17,040 bases of DNA from positions 10,434 through 27,473 of the forward strand of contig DDNW01000094.1 of assembly GCA_002341345.1 (NCBI GenBank), written 5' to 3'. Below the pieces are notes generated by a model, which had not been told where the DNA came from, made no database searches, and worked only from the letters and a program-made list of their open reading frames with translations. Made by a program: the position numbers and the translations under genes. The stretch comes from Erythrobacter sp. UBA2510 (GTDB taxonomy: Bacteria > Pseudomonadota > Alphaproteobacteria > Sphingomonadales > Sphingomonadaceae). This document shows, in pieces, positions 8,428 to 14,772 of this stretch (positions are counted from its first letter, which is position 1; each line of letters begins with the position of its first letter).

Positions 8428-9170
8428 CAATCTTCCTCCGGAGCGCCCGGCAATCCCGGCGCGCGTATGGGTACCGCGCCCGTAGCGCTGGCCTCGGGCG
8501 AAACGGCTTGCGAAGGAATGGAGGGGGACGGCTTCGAATCAGGGTCAGTATCGTGCTTGGGCCTTGCAAGCACCGCTTCGACTTTCGCGCGGACCTCTTC
8601 GACAGAAGTAGGTTGGCGCACAGCTTCCGTCGCGACCTGCCCCGGTATCTCGGCATCGGCGGCTGATAGGGTATTGCCGTACCGCAAGGGCGGAGCTGCC
8701 ATCGCCGTGCCGGCGAGTGGTGCAGCGACGCGTGGTGTTGCACCACTTATGGCATCCGGGACGTGCGCCACCTCGCCTGCCGGCACCCAGTCTCCACTCT
8801 CGACGACGGTGTGAATCGCGCTCGCTTCATGGAGGCGGCCAAGGTCGTCGATATAGGACGGGAACATGATGCGCAGCACCTTTTCCCCGGAGCGGCGCTG
8901 CGGTGCGTTGACGGCTCTCGCCAGGGTGTTGCTGCACTGCCCACCGGCGCAGCGGGTGGCCGCCGGCTTGGCTTCTTCTGCGGTCTCTCCCACCAGCAGC
9001 GCGACTGCTGCATCATCGATGCGCGAGGTGGGCGCGCAGGTTCCGTCGGGCGCACGGCACGCGAAATTGCCCTTCACATTGCCGTTCAGTATCGAGCAGC
9101 CGCCAAGCAGGCCAAGCACCAGGATAGGCGCTGCCATGCGCGCCCGAAATGCGATCGATCGGCCTCGCAT
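8427..9170 (-). CDS. traV: TraV, outer-membrane lipoprotein of the T4SS core
   Basis: This 247-aa protein is TraV, the outer-membrane lipoprotein that joins TraK and TraB in the envelope-spanning core complex (VirB7-like role). The N-terminus has a basic region, a hydrophobic stretch and the lipobox LLGGC at about residue 25, where the mature lipoprotein would begin. Cysteines in the following NFACRAPDGTCAPTSRI segment (about 36-50) match the TraV family pattern. The middle and C-terminus are Ala/Pro-rich with low complexity, making it longer than F TraV (171 aa); a conserved-looking LRIMFPSYIDDLGRLHE segment lies near residue 100. The ATG at 9170 overlaps the stop of the dsbC-like gene and has AAGGGAG at good spacing; the GTG at 9173 is the alternative. 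Confidence 0.9.
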   Translation of the reverse strand: MRGRSIAFRARMAAPILVLGLLGGCSILNGNVKGNFACRAPDGTCAPTSRIDDAAVALLVGETAEEAKPAATRCAGGQCSNTLARAVNAPQRRSGEKVLRIMFPSYIDDLGRLHEASAIHTVVESGDWVPAGEVAHVPDAISGATPRVAAPLAGTAMAAPPLRYGNTLSAADAEIPGQVATEAVRQPTSVEEVRAKVEAVLARPKHDTDPDSKPSPSIPSQAVSPEASATGAVPIRAPGLPGAPEED

Positions 9171-10039
9171 CACCGCGCTCCCTTCAACCAGGCGGCGAGC
9201 GCGTCTTTAGGGCGGTAGCCCTCGATCATCGCGCCGTCGCTGCGCACGATGACCGGTGTGCCTGCGATGCCGTTGGCGGCCGCGAACTTCTCGTTGGCAT
9301 CAAGCCCCGAGGTATCGCAGTTCGCTGGTTCAAGCGTATCGCCGGCGTAGGCCCTGCGTAGTGCGCGGGCCGGGTCCTTCGCGCAGTAGACGCGCTCACT
9401 CAGCGCGCGGCTTCCAAGGATCGAGATCGGCCGTTCCACGACGCGAACATTGAGCTCGGAGAGTACGCTGCTGAGCGCCCGGCAATAGGCGCATGTGAAA
9501 TCGCTGAACACGGTGACCGTCGGACCCGACATATTGCCCCAGATGATCGCTCCCGACTTGGGGAGCCCGGTGAGCGACAGGGCGCGGTCCGGCCGCGCGC
9601 GCATTGGCTCGCGCGCGGCCGCCGCTGGCGAAGCGACCGCGGGAGCTGGGAGATCTTCGCCATCGGAAGTCCCGCTGCTGGCCGCGCCGCCGAGCAGCAT
9701 GGCAGGATTGAGTTCGAGGAGGCGCGCAGCCGTCAGATCCTGACGCGATTCCATGTCGTAGACACGGCCGATCACCAGATAGCGCGCGGACGCATCGACA
9801 TAGAAGAGATTGCTGCCGGCAACGACCTCACAAAGGCCACCGATCCGTGCGCAGTCGACCTTGGTGATCTCCGTCTTGGGCAGCCGCGCCTTGAGGAGGG
9901 CTGTGACCTTGTTGCCATCGGGCCAGGCAATATCGTTCGCAAATGCGACGCCGACACCGGCAAGCAGCAATGCGCCGGCGACAAGTCCAGCGTGAATGGA
10001 ATAGCGCCGTAGCGGGAACCGGGGCTCAGTTGCGGACAT
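9170..10039 (-). CDS. dsbC: DsbC-like periplasmic thiol:disulfide interchange protein
   Basis: This protein is a DsbC/DsbG-type disulfide isomerase encoded inside the transfer operon, comparable in role to TrbB of F. A signal-anchor hydrophobic segment lies at about residues 15-34. It is followed by a DsbC-type N-terminal dimerisation domain: ITKVDCARIGGLCEVVAG, LFYVDASARYLVIGRVYD. A Pro/Ala-rich linker (about 118-150) leads to the thioredoxin-fold domain with VFSDFTCAYCR, active-site CAYC at about 183-186, and a cis-Pro GTPVIV loop near 260. Another cysteine pair (about 219 and 241) fits DsbC. I chose the ATG at 10039 (289 aa) because of a GGAG site seven bases upstream; the start at 10069 is preceded only by a weak site. 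Likely clients are the cysteine-rich TraN and TraU. Confidence 0.92.
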   Translation of the reverse strand: MSATEPRFPLRRYSIHAGLVAGALLLAGVGVAFANDIAWPDGNKVTALLKARLPKTEITKVDCARIGGLCEVVAGSNLFYVDASARYLVIGRVYDMESRQDLTAARLLELNPAMLLGGAASSGTSDGEDLPAPAVASPAAAAREPMRARPDRALSLTGLPKSGAIIWGNMSGPTVTVFSDFTCAYCRALSSVLSELNVRVVERPISILGSRALSERVYCAKDPARALRRAYAGDTLEPANCDTSGLDANEKFAAANGIAGTPVIVRSDGAMIEGYRPKDALAAWLKGAR

Positions 10040-11324
10040 AGGCGCCCTCCAGGAAAACGATCTCGACATCGATGCCCGTCGGCATCTCGATTACCGGCTG
10101 ATATTGTTCGGCACGCTCGATCAGATATTGCGAGACCATGTCGCCGGTTTGCGCGACCCCCTCGCCGAATCCGCCCTCAAGGATTTCTCCGGTTGAAAGC
10201 CGCTGGCGTTTACCATCCGTCGAAATGTTGGTTCCGGAGAGAAGGGAACTCGTATTGGCGCTGAAGCCGCGGCCGAACCCACCGACCAGCCCGGCGAGAA
10301 ACGCCTGGGTGACAAGGGAGCCTTCCCGGCTCACGACACGTCCGCGTACGCCGGTCTTTCCAGCGAAGGCGATGAAACCCTTTACTTCGGACACAGCGAC
10401 ACGGCCGCCAGGCTGCTCGCAGGTCATTTTCTGGAGTTTCACGTAGACTTTCTCGGACGAAAGATCGCCGCGCGCCGCGCCATTGACCAGGCAGCCCTCA
10501 ATCCGTGTCGTCAGCACACGTCCGTTCTGGACGACCGAACGTGCCGGGCCCGTGATGCGCAGGACTACCGGGAGCGGATCGGTCTGGCTGTTGACGCCAG
10601 CACCTGCATCGACGCCGACGATGACACGCGCCGAAGCGAAGCTGTTCGGCGGCAGATAGTCGGGACTGTCCGAATAGACCGTGTTGCCGCGCTCGACGCG
10701 CGCGGCTCCGCCTGTCTCAAAGGCCACCACCTTCACCTGAGACACAGGCGTGGCGGCAAGAGCCGCAGTTCCGGGAGGCTGCTGATAGGTGCCCGGCGAA
10801 CCCGAACCGTACATCGCTGCGGGTCCAGGCGCGGGCGTCACTGGGGGGGCGGCCCTTGCCGCGTTTACTTGCGCGCGCAGCTGTTCGTTTTCCTGCTGAT
10901 AGGCGCTGAGCACCCGCTGGCCGTCGGCGGCCATCGACTGGTTCTGGCTCTGGAGGGCTGATACCTGCTGTGCGAGCTGGTCAATCCGCTGCTGCTGCAT
11001 CCCAACCGACTTCAGCTGGTTTTCGGTGGACTGGAAACGGTTTTCCGAGGCGGCCATCCATTCGCGCTCGGATATGTTGCGATTGACCATATCATCGGTG
11101 GCAATCTTTACGTCCTGCGCGCCGGAGGTTTCGGCGTCGGGCGTGTCACCATCGTCAAAGATCCAGAAGGCCGACGCGATCAGAAGGACACCGGAAGCGC
11201 CGCCCAACAGCAGGCGCTGCCTGCGGCGCACGGCCTCGTTGCCCGCAAGATCGTCACCAACCGGAGAAATGTCCGCGGCGTCGAGCGGCTTGCGCTCGCG
11301 TGAGAAAAGCGTGCGCAGGTTCAT
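10026..11324 (-). CDS. traB: TraB, VirB10-like core channel protein
   Basis: TraB spans both membranes and connects the inner-membrane platform to the outer-membrane TraK/TraV ring, like VirB10. The start is the ATG at 11324, which overlaps the traK stop by four bases and follows GGGGAA; the longer open frame upstream is out-of-frame reading across traK. The 432-aa protein has a cytoplasmic N-terminus, one transmembrane helix at about residues 38-55, and a Gln-rich coiled coil at about 94-157. A Pro/Gly-rich stretch (about 158-187) leads to the conserved C-terminal VirB10/TraB domain. Landmarks there include NSFASARVIVGVDAG, the DLSSEKVYVKLQKMTC segment, GKTGVRGRVVSREGSL and the C-terminal GIDVEIVFLEGAYV. 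F TraB is about 475 aa. Confidence 0.95.
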   Translation of the reverse strand: MNLRTLFSRERKPLDAADISPVGDDLAGNEAVRRRQRLLLGGASGVLLIASAFWIFDDGDTPDAETSGAQDVKIATDDMVNRNISEREWMAASENRFQSTENQLKSVGMQQQRIDQLAQQVSALQSQNQSMAADGQRVLSAYQQENEQLRAQVNAARAAPPVTPAPGPAAMYGSGSPGTYQQPPGTAALAATPVSQVKVVAFETGGAARVERGNTVYSDSPDYLPPNSFASARVIVGVDAGAGVNSQTDPLPVVLRITGPARSVVQNGRVLTTRIEGCLVNGAARGDLSSEKVYVKLQKMTCEQPGGRVAVSEVKGFIAFAGKTGVRGRVVSREGSLVTQAFLAGLVGGFGRGFSANTSSLLSGTNISTDGKRQRLSTGEILEGGFGEGVAQTGDMVSQYLIERAEQYQPVIEMPTGIDVEIVFLEGAYVRN

Positions 11325-12124
11325 GGCCGTTCCCCGGTACGAGTGACGAGATAGGCAGTGGTCACCTGGCCGGGCGCCAGGCGCGGCTCGGCGACCGAAA
11401 CGGCAACCGCACTCGCAGGCGCTATCGTTGCGCCGTCGAGTTCGACCGTCTCCTTTCCGCGATTTTCGATCCGCAGCACCCGGCCGTTGAGTTCGGCGCC
11501 GCGATACTCCGCGATCATCTGCACCCGCAGCGTGCCGACCTGCACCGGACTGCGCACCGACTGGCGCATCTGGTAGCCGTAGATGACCGATTGCGAATAC
11601 ATCGCTTGCACCAGAGCCGCAGCCTCTTCGCGCGGTTCCACGCGGGCACGCGTCGCGGCAGGAGCGCGCTCGCTCGCGATCGCCGGGTTGGAGATGAAGA
11701 CCTGGACGGCATCCTCGCCTGCGATGCGGCAGACGAGCTTGTAGACATAGCCGCGCTTCGATGTGGCGAAGAAGGAGAGCGAGGGCCGCGAATAGCCTTC
11801 GGGAACCGAGAGATAGATATCGCCGCGCACCGGTTCGTTGACCACAGTGAAATCTTCGGCGGGATTGCCCGTCGAGACCTTCGAGACCGAGGCGAACTGG
11901 TCTTCCACGAGGCTGATGCGGGTGAGATCGCGCGACGATGCCGCACAATCGACCCGCGACCCGTCGGCCGCCATCACCGTCTGATCTGCCCATGCTGGCC
12001 CGGTAAAGGCCAGGCTCGCGCCGATCGCCAGCAGCACGGCACCTGCTCCGCGGCTCATCAGGCACCAGGACCGCGATGAAAGTGCAGTGCCTGCCGCAAG
12101 CGTGCCGATCGCCCACATGACCAT
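11321..12124 (-). CDS. traK: TraK, outer-membrane core (VirB9-like) protein
   Basis: TraK is the periplasmic/outer-membrane core protein equivalent to VirB9, binding TraV and TraB. The 267-aa reading from the ATG at 12124 overlaps the traE stop (TGATG) and has an excellent GGGGGAG site. However, Met23 (12058) starts a cleaner signal peptide ending PAWA before Asp and gives 245 aa, close to F TraK (242). The real start may therefore be either, and the annotated one adds an extra hydrophobic segment. The mature part has the TraK secretin-like pattern: SRDLTRISLVEDQFASV, then DIYLSVPEGYSRPSLSFFATSKRGYVYKL. A C-terminal stretch ending APGQVTTAYLVTR is typical of the family. Confidence 0.92.
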   Translation of the reverse strand: MVMWAIGTLAAGTALSSRSWCLMSRGAGAVLLAIGASLAFTGPAWADQTVMAADGSRVDCAASSRDLTRISLVEDQFASVSKVSTGNPAEDFTVVNEPVRGDIYLSVPEGYSRPSLSFFATSKRGYVYKLVCRIAGEDAVQVFISNPAIASERAPAATRARVEPREEAAALVQAMYSQSVIYGYQMRQSVRSPVQVGTLRVQMIAEYRGAELNGRVLRIENRGKETVELDGATIAPASAVAVSVAEPRLAPGQVTTAYLVTRTGERP

Positions 12125-12690
12125 CAGCTCTTCTCCCCCGGCTTGTCGGTGACCATGCCGAAGCCGACCAGCTTGAGGCTGAGTCCGGTATAGTCCCAGG
12201 TGTAACGGAACCGCCGGTTCTCGACCGAGATGACTCGGTTGCCGACGATCGTCTGCAACTCGCCTGCCACTTCGGAAACCAGCGCTTTGGGATCGACCTT
12301 CATCGACTGGATCGTGAAGGTTTGCGAAATACTCGAGCCGCGTTGCTCGTCGAGGATCTTCAGGAGTTCGCCCTTGACCGCGCCTTGCGAGCCGGGATGA
12401 GTGACCTCGAGTACCTCGTTCATCCAGTATTCGAGGTTACGTGGGCTGCGATTCAACGTGAGCACGGCGACGTCGCGCGTGATCATCTCTAGATAGTCCT
12501 TCGACACCCCGGCGCTGCTCACGGTCAGATTCGAGCGCAGGACGGGCTGGAGCACGATCTCGCGGTCGCGGGTCGAAGCGATGAGGAAGAGCACGATGAC
12601 GAGGGCGCCGAGAAGCAGCGTGGCGAGCGCAAGGAGGTTGCGCTGCCTGAGTACGCGCTGGCCTTGGGCGTGGCTGTAGCCGAGCTCCAT
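12124..12690 (-). CDS. traE: TraE, inner-membrane T4SS protein (VirB8-like)
   Basis: This 188-aa protein has exactly the length of F TraE, a bitopic inner-membrane protein that plays the VirB8 role in the assembly platform. A short cytoplasmic N-terminus ending in basic residues (RVLRQRN) is followed by one transmembrane helix at about residues 19-40. The rest is a periplasmic domain with the family features YLEMITRDVAVLTLNRSP, a YWMNEVLEV stretch and, near the C-terminus, FRYTWDYTGLSLKLVGFG. The ATG follows the traL stop by one base. The stop overlaps the traK start by one base. Confidence 0.95.
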   Translation of the reverse strand: MELGYSHAQGQRVLRQRNLLALATLLLGALVIVLFLIASTRDREIVLQPVLRSNLTVSSAGVSKDYLEMITRDVAVLTLNRSPRNLEYWMNEVLEVTHPGSQGAVKGELLKILDEQRGSSISQTFTIQSMKVDPKALVSEVAGELQTIVGNRVISVENRRFRYTWDYTGLSLKLVGFGMVTDKPGEKS

Positions 12691-12691
12691 G

Positions 12692-12982
12692 TCAGCCCGC
12701 CATCAGCCGAAGGTAGGAGGGTGGTGTCGCCCGGAGACCCAGGAAGCCTGCCGGCAAATACCAGTAAGCCAGATGGATCAGCCAGGAGGCCGCGCGTCCG
12801 GACTTCGCCTTTCTCAACCCCCACCAGCCAGCAAACGCCAGAAATAGACCGATAAGGATATGCTGGGTCAGGACGCCCCACGCGAAGGGAATGACCATCG
12901 CGAGGAACTCGTCCAGCGTCCAGAGCCCGATCAATTCGGGATCATCCAGATGCGCCGGAATGACGTAAGTGTCGGCCGCCAT
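12692..12982 (-). CDS. traL: TraL, small inner-membrane T4SS protein (VirB3-like)
   Basis: This 96-aa protein is TraL, the VirB3-like partner of the TraC ATPase at the inner membrane (F TraL is 91 aa). It begins with the characteristic IPAHLDDPELIGLWTLDEFLAMVIPF segment (about residues 8-33) and has hydrophobic stretches at about 25-55. It ends with a LIHLAYWYLPAGFLGL motif, matching the conserved HxxYWYLP-type end of the family. The ATG at 12982 has an AGGGGGG site eight bases upstream. It sits 63 bases after traA, and a possible stem-loop lies in that gap. It leads directly into traE. Confidence 0.94.
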   Translation of the reverse strand: MAADTYVIPAHLDDPELIGLWTLDEFLAMVIPFAWGVLTQHILIGLFLAFAGWWGLRKAKSGRAASWLIHLAYWYLPAGFLGLRATPPSYLRLMAG

Positions 12983-12995
12983 ACACCACCCCCCT

Positions 12996-13032
12996 GTTGA
13001 CCGGCGCGCCGCGGCTGACGGCGACCGGCAAC
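12996..13032. repeat. Inverted repeat between traA and traL
   Basis: The 63-base gap between traA and traL contains imperfect inverted arms GTTGACCGG (12996-13004) and CCGGCAAC (13025-13032) enclosing a very GC-rich centre with GGCGCGCC. As RNA it could fold into a stable stem-loop just after the pilin stop. Such structures can protect pilin mRNA or partly attenuate read-through. That role is inference; there is no U-tract, so it is not a standard terminator. Confidence 0.35.
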
Positions 13033-13045
13033 GGCTGTCAGTTGA

Positions 13046-13366
13046 TCAGATCGTTGCGGTGACCGTGGAGGTGACGATCGGAATACCGGTGCCGGCACCG
13101 ACGCCCACGCCGACCGGGATAGCCACCTGGCCGAGGCTGAAGCGCCCGGAAGCCAGGCCAACGATGCCGCCGGCAAGCGAAAGCACGGTGATGATCTTGC
13201 CGCCCGAGCCTTCGAGGAAGTCGGTGAACTTGGTCAGAGCCGTGTTGAAGGTCGTGTCGGCACCTGCATAGGCGGTGCTCGCCCAGAAGAACGTGAAGAG
13301 CACCAGCGCGAGCACCAGCAGGACGAACTCGGCGTGGCCTGATTTCTTGATTGCGGTCTCGGTCAT
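13046..13366 (-). CDS. traA: TraA-type conjugative pilin precursor
   Basis: This 106-aa protein is the probable pilin, first gene of the operon and immediately upstream of traL as in F. It has a long leader with hydrophobic core (about residues 13-32) and a likely cleavage site AYA before GAD, giving a mature protein of about 72 aa, near the 70 aa of F pilin. The mature part has an amphipathic N-terminal helix (TTFNTALTKFTDFLEGSGGK). A hydrophobic helix, a short basic/Gly-containing turn (ASGRFSLGQ) and a second Val/Gly-rich hydrophobic segment follow, which is the TraA/VirB2 two-helix plan. I use the ATG at 13366, which has an AAGGGAT ribosome binding site; the frame extends 67 codons upstream but that part reads through the control region and looks non-coding. 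Sequence similarity to F TraA itself is weak, so the call rests on architecture and position. Confidence 0.87.
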   Translation of the reverse strand: MTETAIKKSGHAEFVLLVLALVLFTFFWASTAYAGADTTFNTALTKFTDFLEGSGGKIITVLSLAGGIVGLASGRFSLGQVAIPVGVGVGAGTGIPIVTSTVTATI

Positions 13367-13503
13367 ATCGATCCCTTTCGAGGCATTGGGAGAGGCATGT
13401 TCGCCGCGCCCTCCATGAAGACTTGCGAGGATCGTGCACCGACGACAGCATCGGTTGCCGGAGAAGCGGACTTTCTTCCGATTTTGCGATGAATCGTTAA
13501 TAC

Positions 13504-13588
13504 TGTCCCGATATACCGGACATGGGGTAAGTGTGAGCGGGACAGATCGGTGAGCTTTTTGGGACAAGCTGTCCGGGATTTAGGGACA
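13504..13588. repeat. Phased GGGACA boxes, 22-bp period, with inverted TGTCC copies
   Basis: Four boxes on the plus strand begin at 13517 (CGGACA), 13539, 13561 and 13583 (all GGGACA). The intervals are exactly 22 bp, about two helical turns, so all four lie on the same face of the DNA. Inverted copies occur at 13504 (TGTCCC) and 13570 (TGTCC), making TGTCC-N9-GGACA and GGACA-N3-TGTCC palindromes. The sequence between boxes is not conserved, so these are short binding sites rather than duplicated DNA. They most likely bind the adjacent RHH or HTH protein (inference). Confidence 0.75.
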
Positions 13589-13635
13589 CCGGCGAATCGG
13601 GTAATCTACTCTAATATGAGTCGCTTCGCCGGGAC

Positions 13636-13651
13636 GGCCGATCGCTCGGCC
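13636..13651. promoter_or_regulatory. Short hairpin upstream of the RHH gene
   Basis: Arms GGCCGA (13636-13641) and TCGGCC (13646-13651) flank a TCGC loop, giving a six-base-pair GC-rich hairpin about 26 bases before the ribosome binding site of the RHH gene. It may be a small operator or a leader structure. There is no T-run, so it is not a terminator. Confidence 0.3.
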
Positions 13652-13692
13652 AACTCCGTGACGGAAGCGTCCATTTCGGAGGGAAGCTGACG

Positions 13693-14115
13693 ATGCCGGG
13701 CCGTTCTCGCAGCTATGCGCTCAATATATCGGCGGAGCTTTTCAAGCTCACCACCGAGAGCATAAGGCTGCATTCGAATGAAACGCTTCGCTACCAGACG
13801 CTCGCCCAGCTCCTGACGAAGCGTATCAACAACCCAGCGATAACCGATAGTCTCGATCCCGAGCAATTGCGCCAATACCTCGATGATCTGCCCACCCGCG
13901 GAAACGTTCGCATCCATCTCAATATCTCTCGGACCAGCGCGGATTCGCTGGTGGAAATCAAGAAACATCTCTCCCGCGAAATCGGTGGCAATTTGACCAT
14001 CAGCGACGCGATCGCGCTCTTGATTTGCGACTACTTGGTCAAACAGAGTGCAACGCGCGTTCTTCCAAAAATCGGCCTTGGCGACTCGGGCCGTTCTGAG
14101 TCGCCCAAAAAATGA
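13693..14115 (+). CDS. Tandem ribbon-helix-helix DNA-binding protein (TraY-like architecture)
   Basis: This 140-aa protein appears to contain two ribbon-helix-helix units in tandem. Unit 1 has a strand at about residues 5-12 (SRSYALNIS), helix A at about 13-28 and helix B at about 34-46 (YQTLAQLLTKRI). Unit 2 has a strand at about 71-79 (NVRIHLNIS), helix A at about 82-96 and helix B at about 102-116 (TISDAIALLICDYL). Both strands share the residues LNIS, which supports internal duplication. Tandem RHH in one chain is the layout of F TraY, which binds oriT and the tra promoter. Here the gene is divergent from traA rather than leading the operon. The ATG has GGAGGG nine bases upstream. I infer binding to the GGGACA boxes next door. 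The fold is my reading of the pattern, not a confirmed family match. Confidence 0.72.
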   Translation: MPGRSRSYALNISAELFKLTTESIRLHSNETLRYQTLAQLLTKRINNPAITDSLDPEQLRQYLDDLPTRGNVRIHLNISRTSADSLVEIKKHLSREIGGNLTISDAIALLICDYLVKQSATRVLPKIGLGDSGRSESPKK

Positions 14116-14250
14116 TTGCCCTTCGCCGAACGTGAATCGCAATGCCAACGGCCGTAACTGGTGTCGTTGCGAAAGCCCGCTGCACCTTGCGAGAATCAGC
14201 AATTTATGATTTTGTTAGGAAGTTCTGACGGCGCGGCGAGGGGACCACGC

Positions 14251-14766
14251 ATGTCCTCAACGGACGACCCGGATCACACAGCGATCGACACGAGAACGGC
14301 CGACGGTCGGAATGGATATGTTGAACTGATCCTTCGCATGATGCGTGTTCATCGGGTCAGCTTGCGCACGCTTGAGCGCCGAACAGGTATCGGGAAATCA
14401 AGGCTCGGACTGCTTCTGCACAGCGATCCGGCGCGCCGCCCGTCCATAACCTTCGACGAACTGAAGGCGCTATTCGCCGCACTCGACATTGACGTGTTTG
14501 AAGCTGTCATCTGCGTGGAGGCTTTCAACGATATCGACGTGCTCGATGCGCCGCGCCATCGCTCGGTAATCGCCTTGTTGCGAGTGGTGTTCCGCTATCT
14601 CCCAGTTGAGCTCCTTGCCGCGCTTGAAGAGTTTGACCACATTGATGGCTCCGATGTCCGCCCGGAATGGGCGGCCGGACTGCAGCGTGCTGTGGTCAGG
14701 AGATTGGTAAGCGAAATCACACGGATTGCAGCCGAGCGCGCGATCGGATGGGATCGCGAAATCTGA
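14251..14766 (+). CDS. Cro/CI-like helix-turn-helix regulator, probable
   Basis: This is a 171-aa protein when started at the ATG at 14251, which has an AGGGG site upstream; the frame is open back to a GTG at 14161, but no good ribosome binding site supports the earlier starts. An N-terminal acidic/polar leader is followed by a helix-turn-helix region at about residues 24-80. It contains VSLRTLERRTGIGKSRLGLLLH and then ITFDELKALFAALDIDVFE, the usual XRE order of helices. The C-terminal half is helical and Arg/Leu-rich (ALLRVVFRYLPVELLAALEEFD; AVVRRLVSEI) with no family I can name. It follows the RHH gene after 135 bases and may form a two-regulator set with it. It converges on the lytic transglycosylase gene with only six bases between stops. 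Confidence 0.72.
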   Translation: MSSTDDPDHTAIDTRTADGRNGYVELILRMMRVHRVSLRTLERRTGIGKSRLGLLLHSDPARRPSITFDELKALFAALDIDVFEAVICVEAFNDIDVLDAPRHRSVIALLRVVFRYLPVELLAALEEFDHIDGSDVRPEWAAGLQRAVVRRLVSEITRIAAERAIGWDREI

Positions 14767-14772
14767 CGAATG

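Larger units (their letters stand above)
13367..13692. promoter_or_regulatory. Divergent control region between traA and the RHH gene
   Basis: This 326-base stretch has no credible gene. It must hold the promoters for the traA operon (leftward) and for the tandem-RHH gene (rightward). It is locally AT-richer than its surroundings around 13480-13520 and 13600-13617. Possible -10-like elements are TATTAA on the minus strand (13502-13497) and TAATAT on the plus strand (13612-13617), but neither has a convincing -35, as is common in alphaproteobacteria. The middle part holds the phased GGGACA boxes, and a short hairpin precedes the RHH gene. In F the comparable region near traY carries regulator-binding sites, so operators or an oriT are both conceivable here. 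Confidence 0.6.

Noticed and set aside
7838..8746. Minus-strand frame of 302 codons overlapping traC and traV
   Set aside because: Out of frame with both recognised proteins and of low-complexity Arg/Pro composition.
10026..12116. A single 696-codon traB
   Set aside because: The first ~264 codons are antisense-like reading across traK in the wrong frame; TraB begins at the coupled ATG at 11324.
13504..13588. Replication-origin iterons
   Set aside because: No rep gene is nearby, and only six-base boxes are conserved, not the full 17-22 bp units expected for iterons; operator or oriT-type sites fit better.
13504..13588. CRISPR array
   Set aside because: Repeats are six bases long and no cas genes are present.
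13606..14202. Minus-strand open frame of 198 codons over the RHH gene
   Set aside because: The plus-strand frame has a good ribosome binding site and recognisable repeated RHH pattern; this frame has neither and covers the regulator's own leader.
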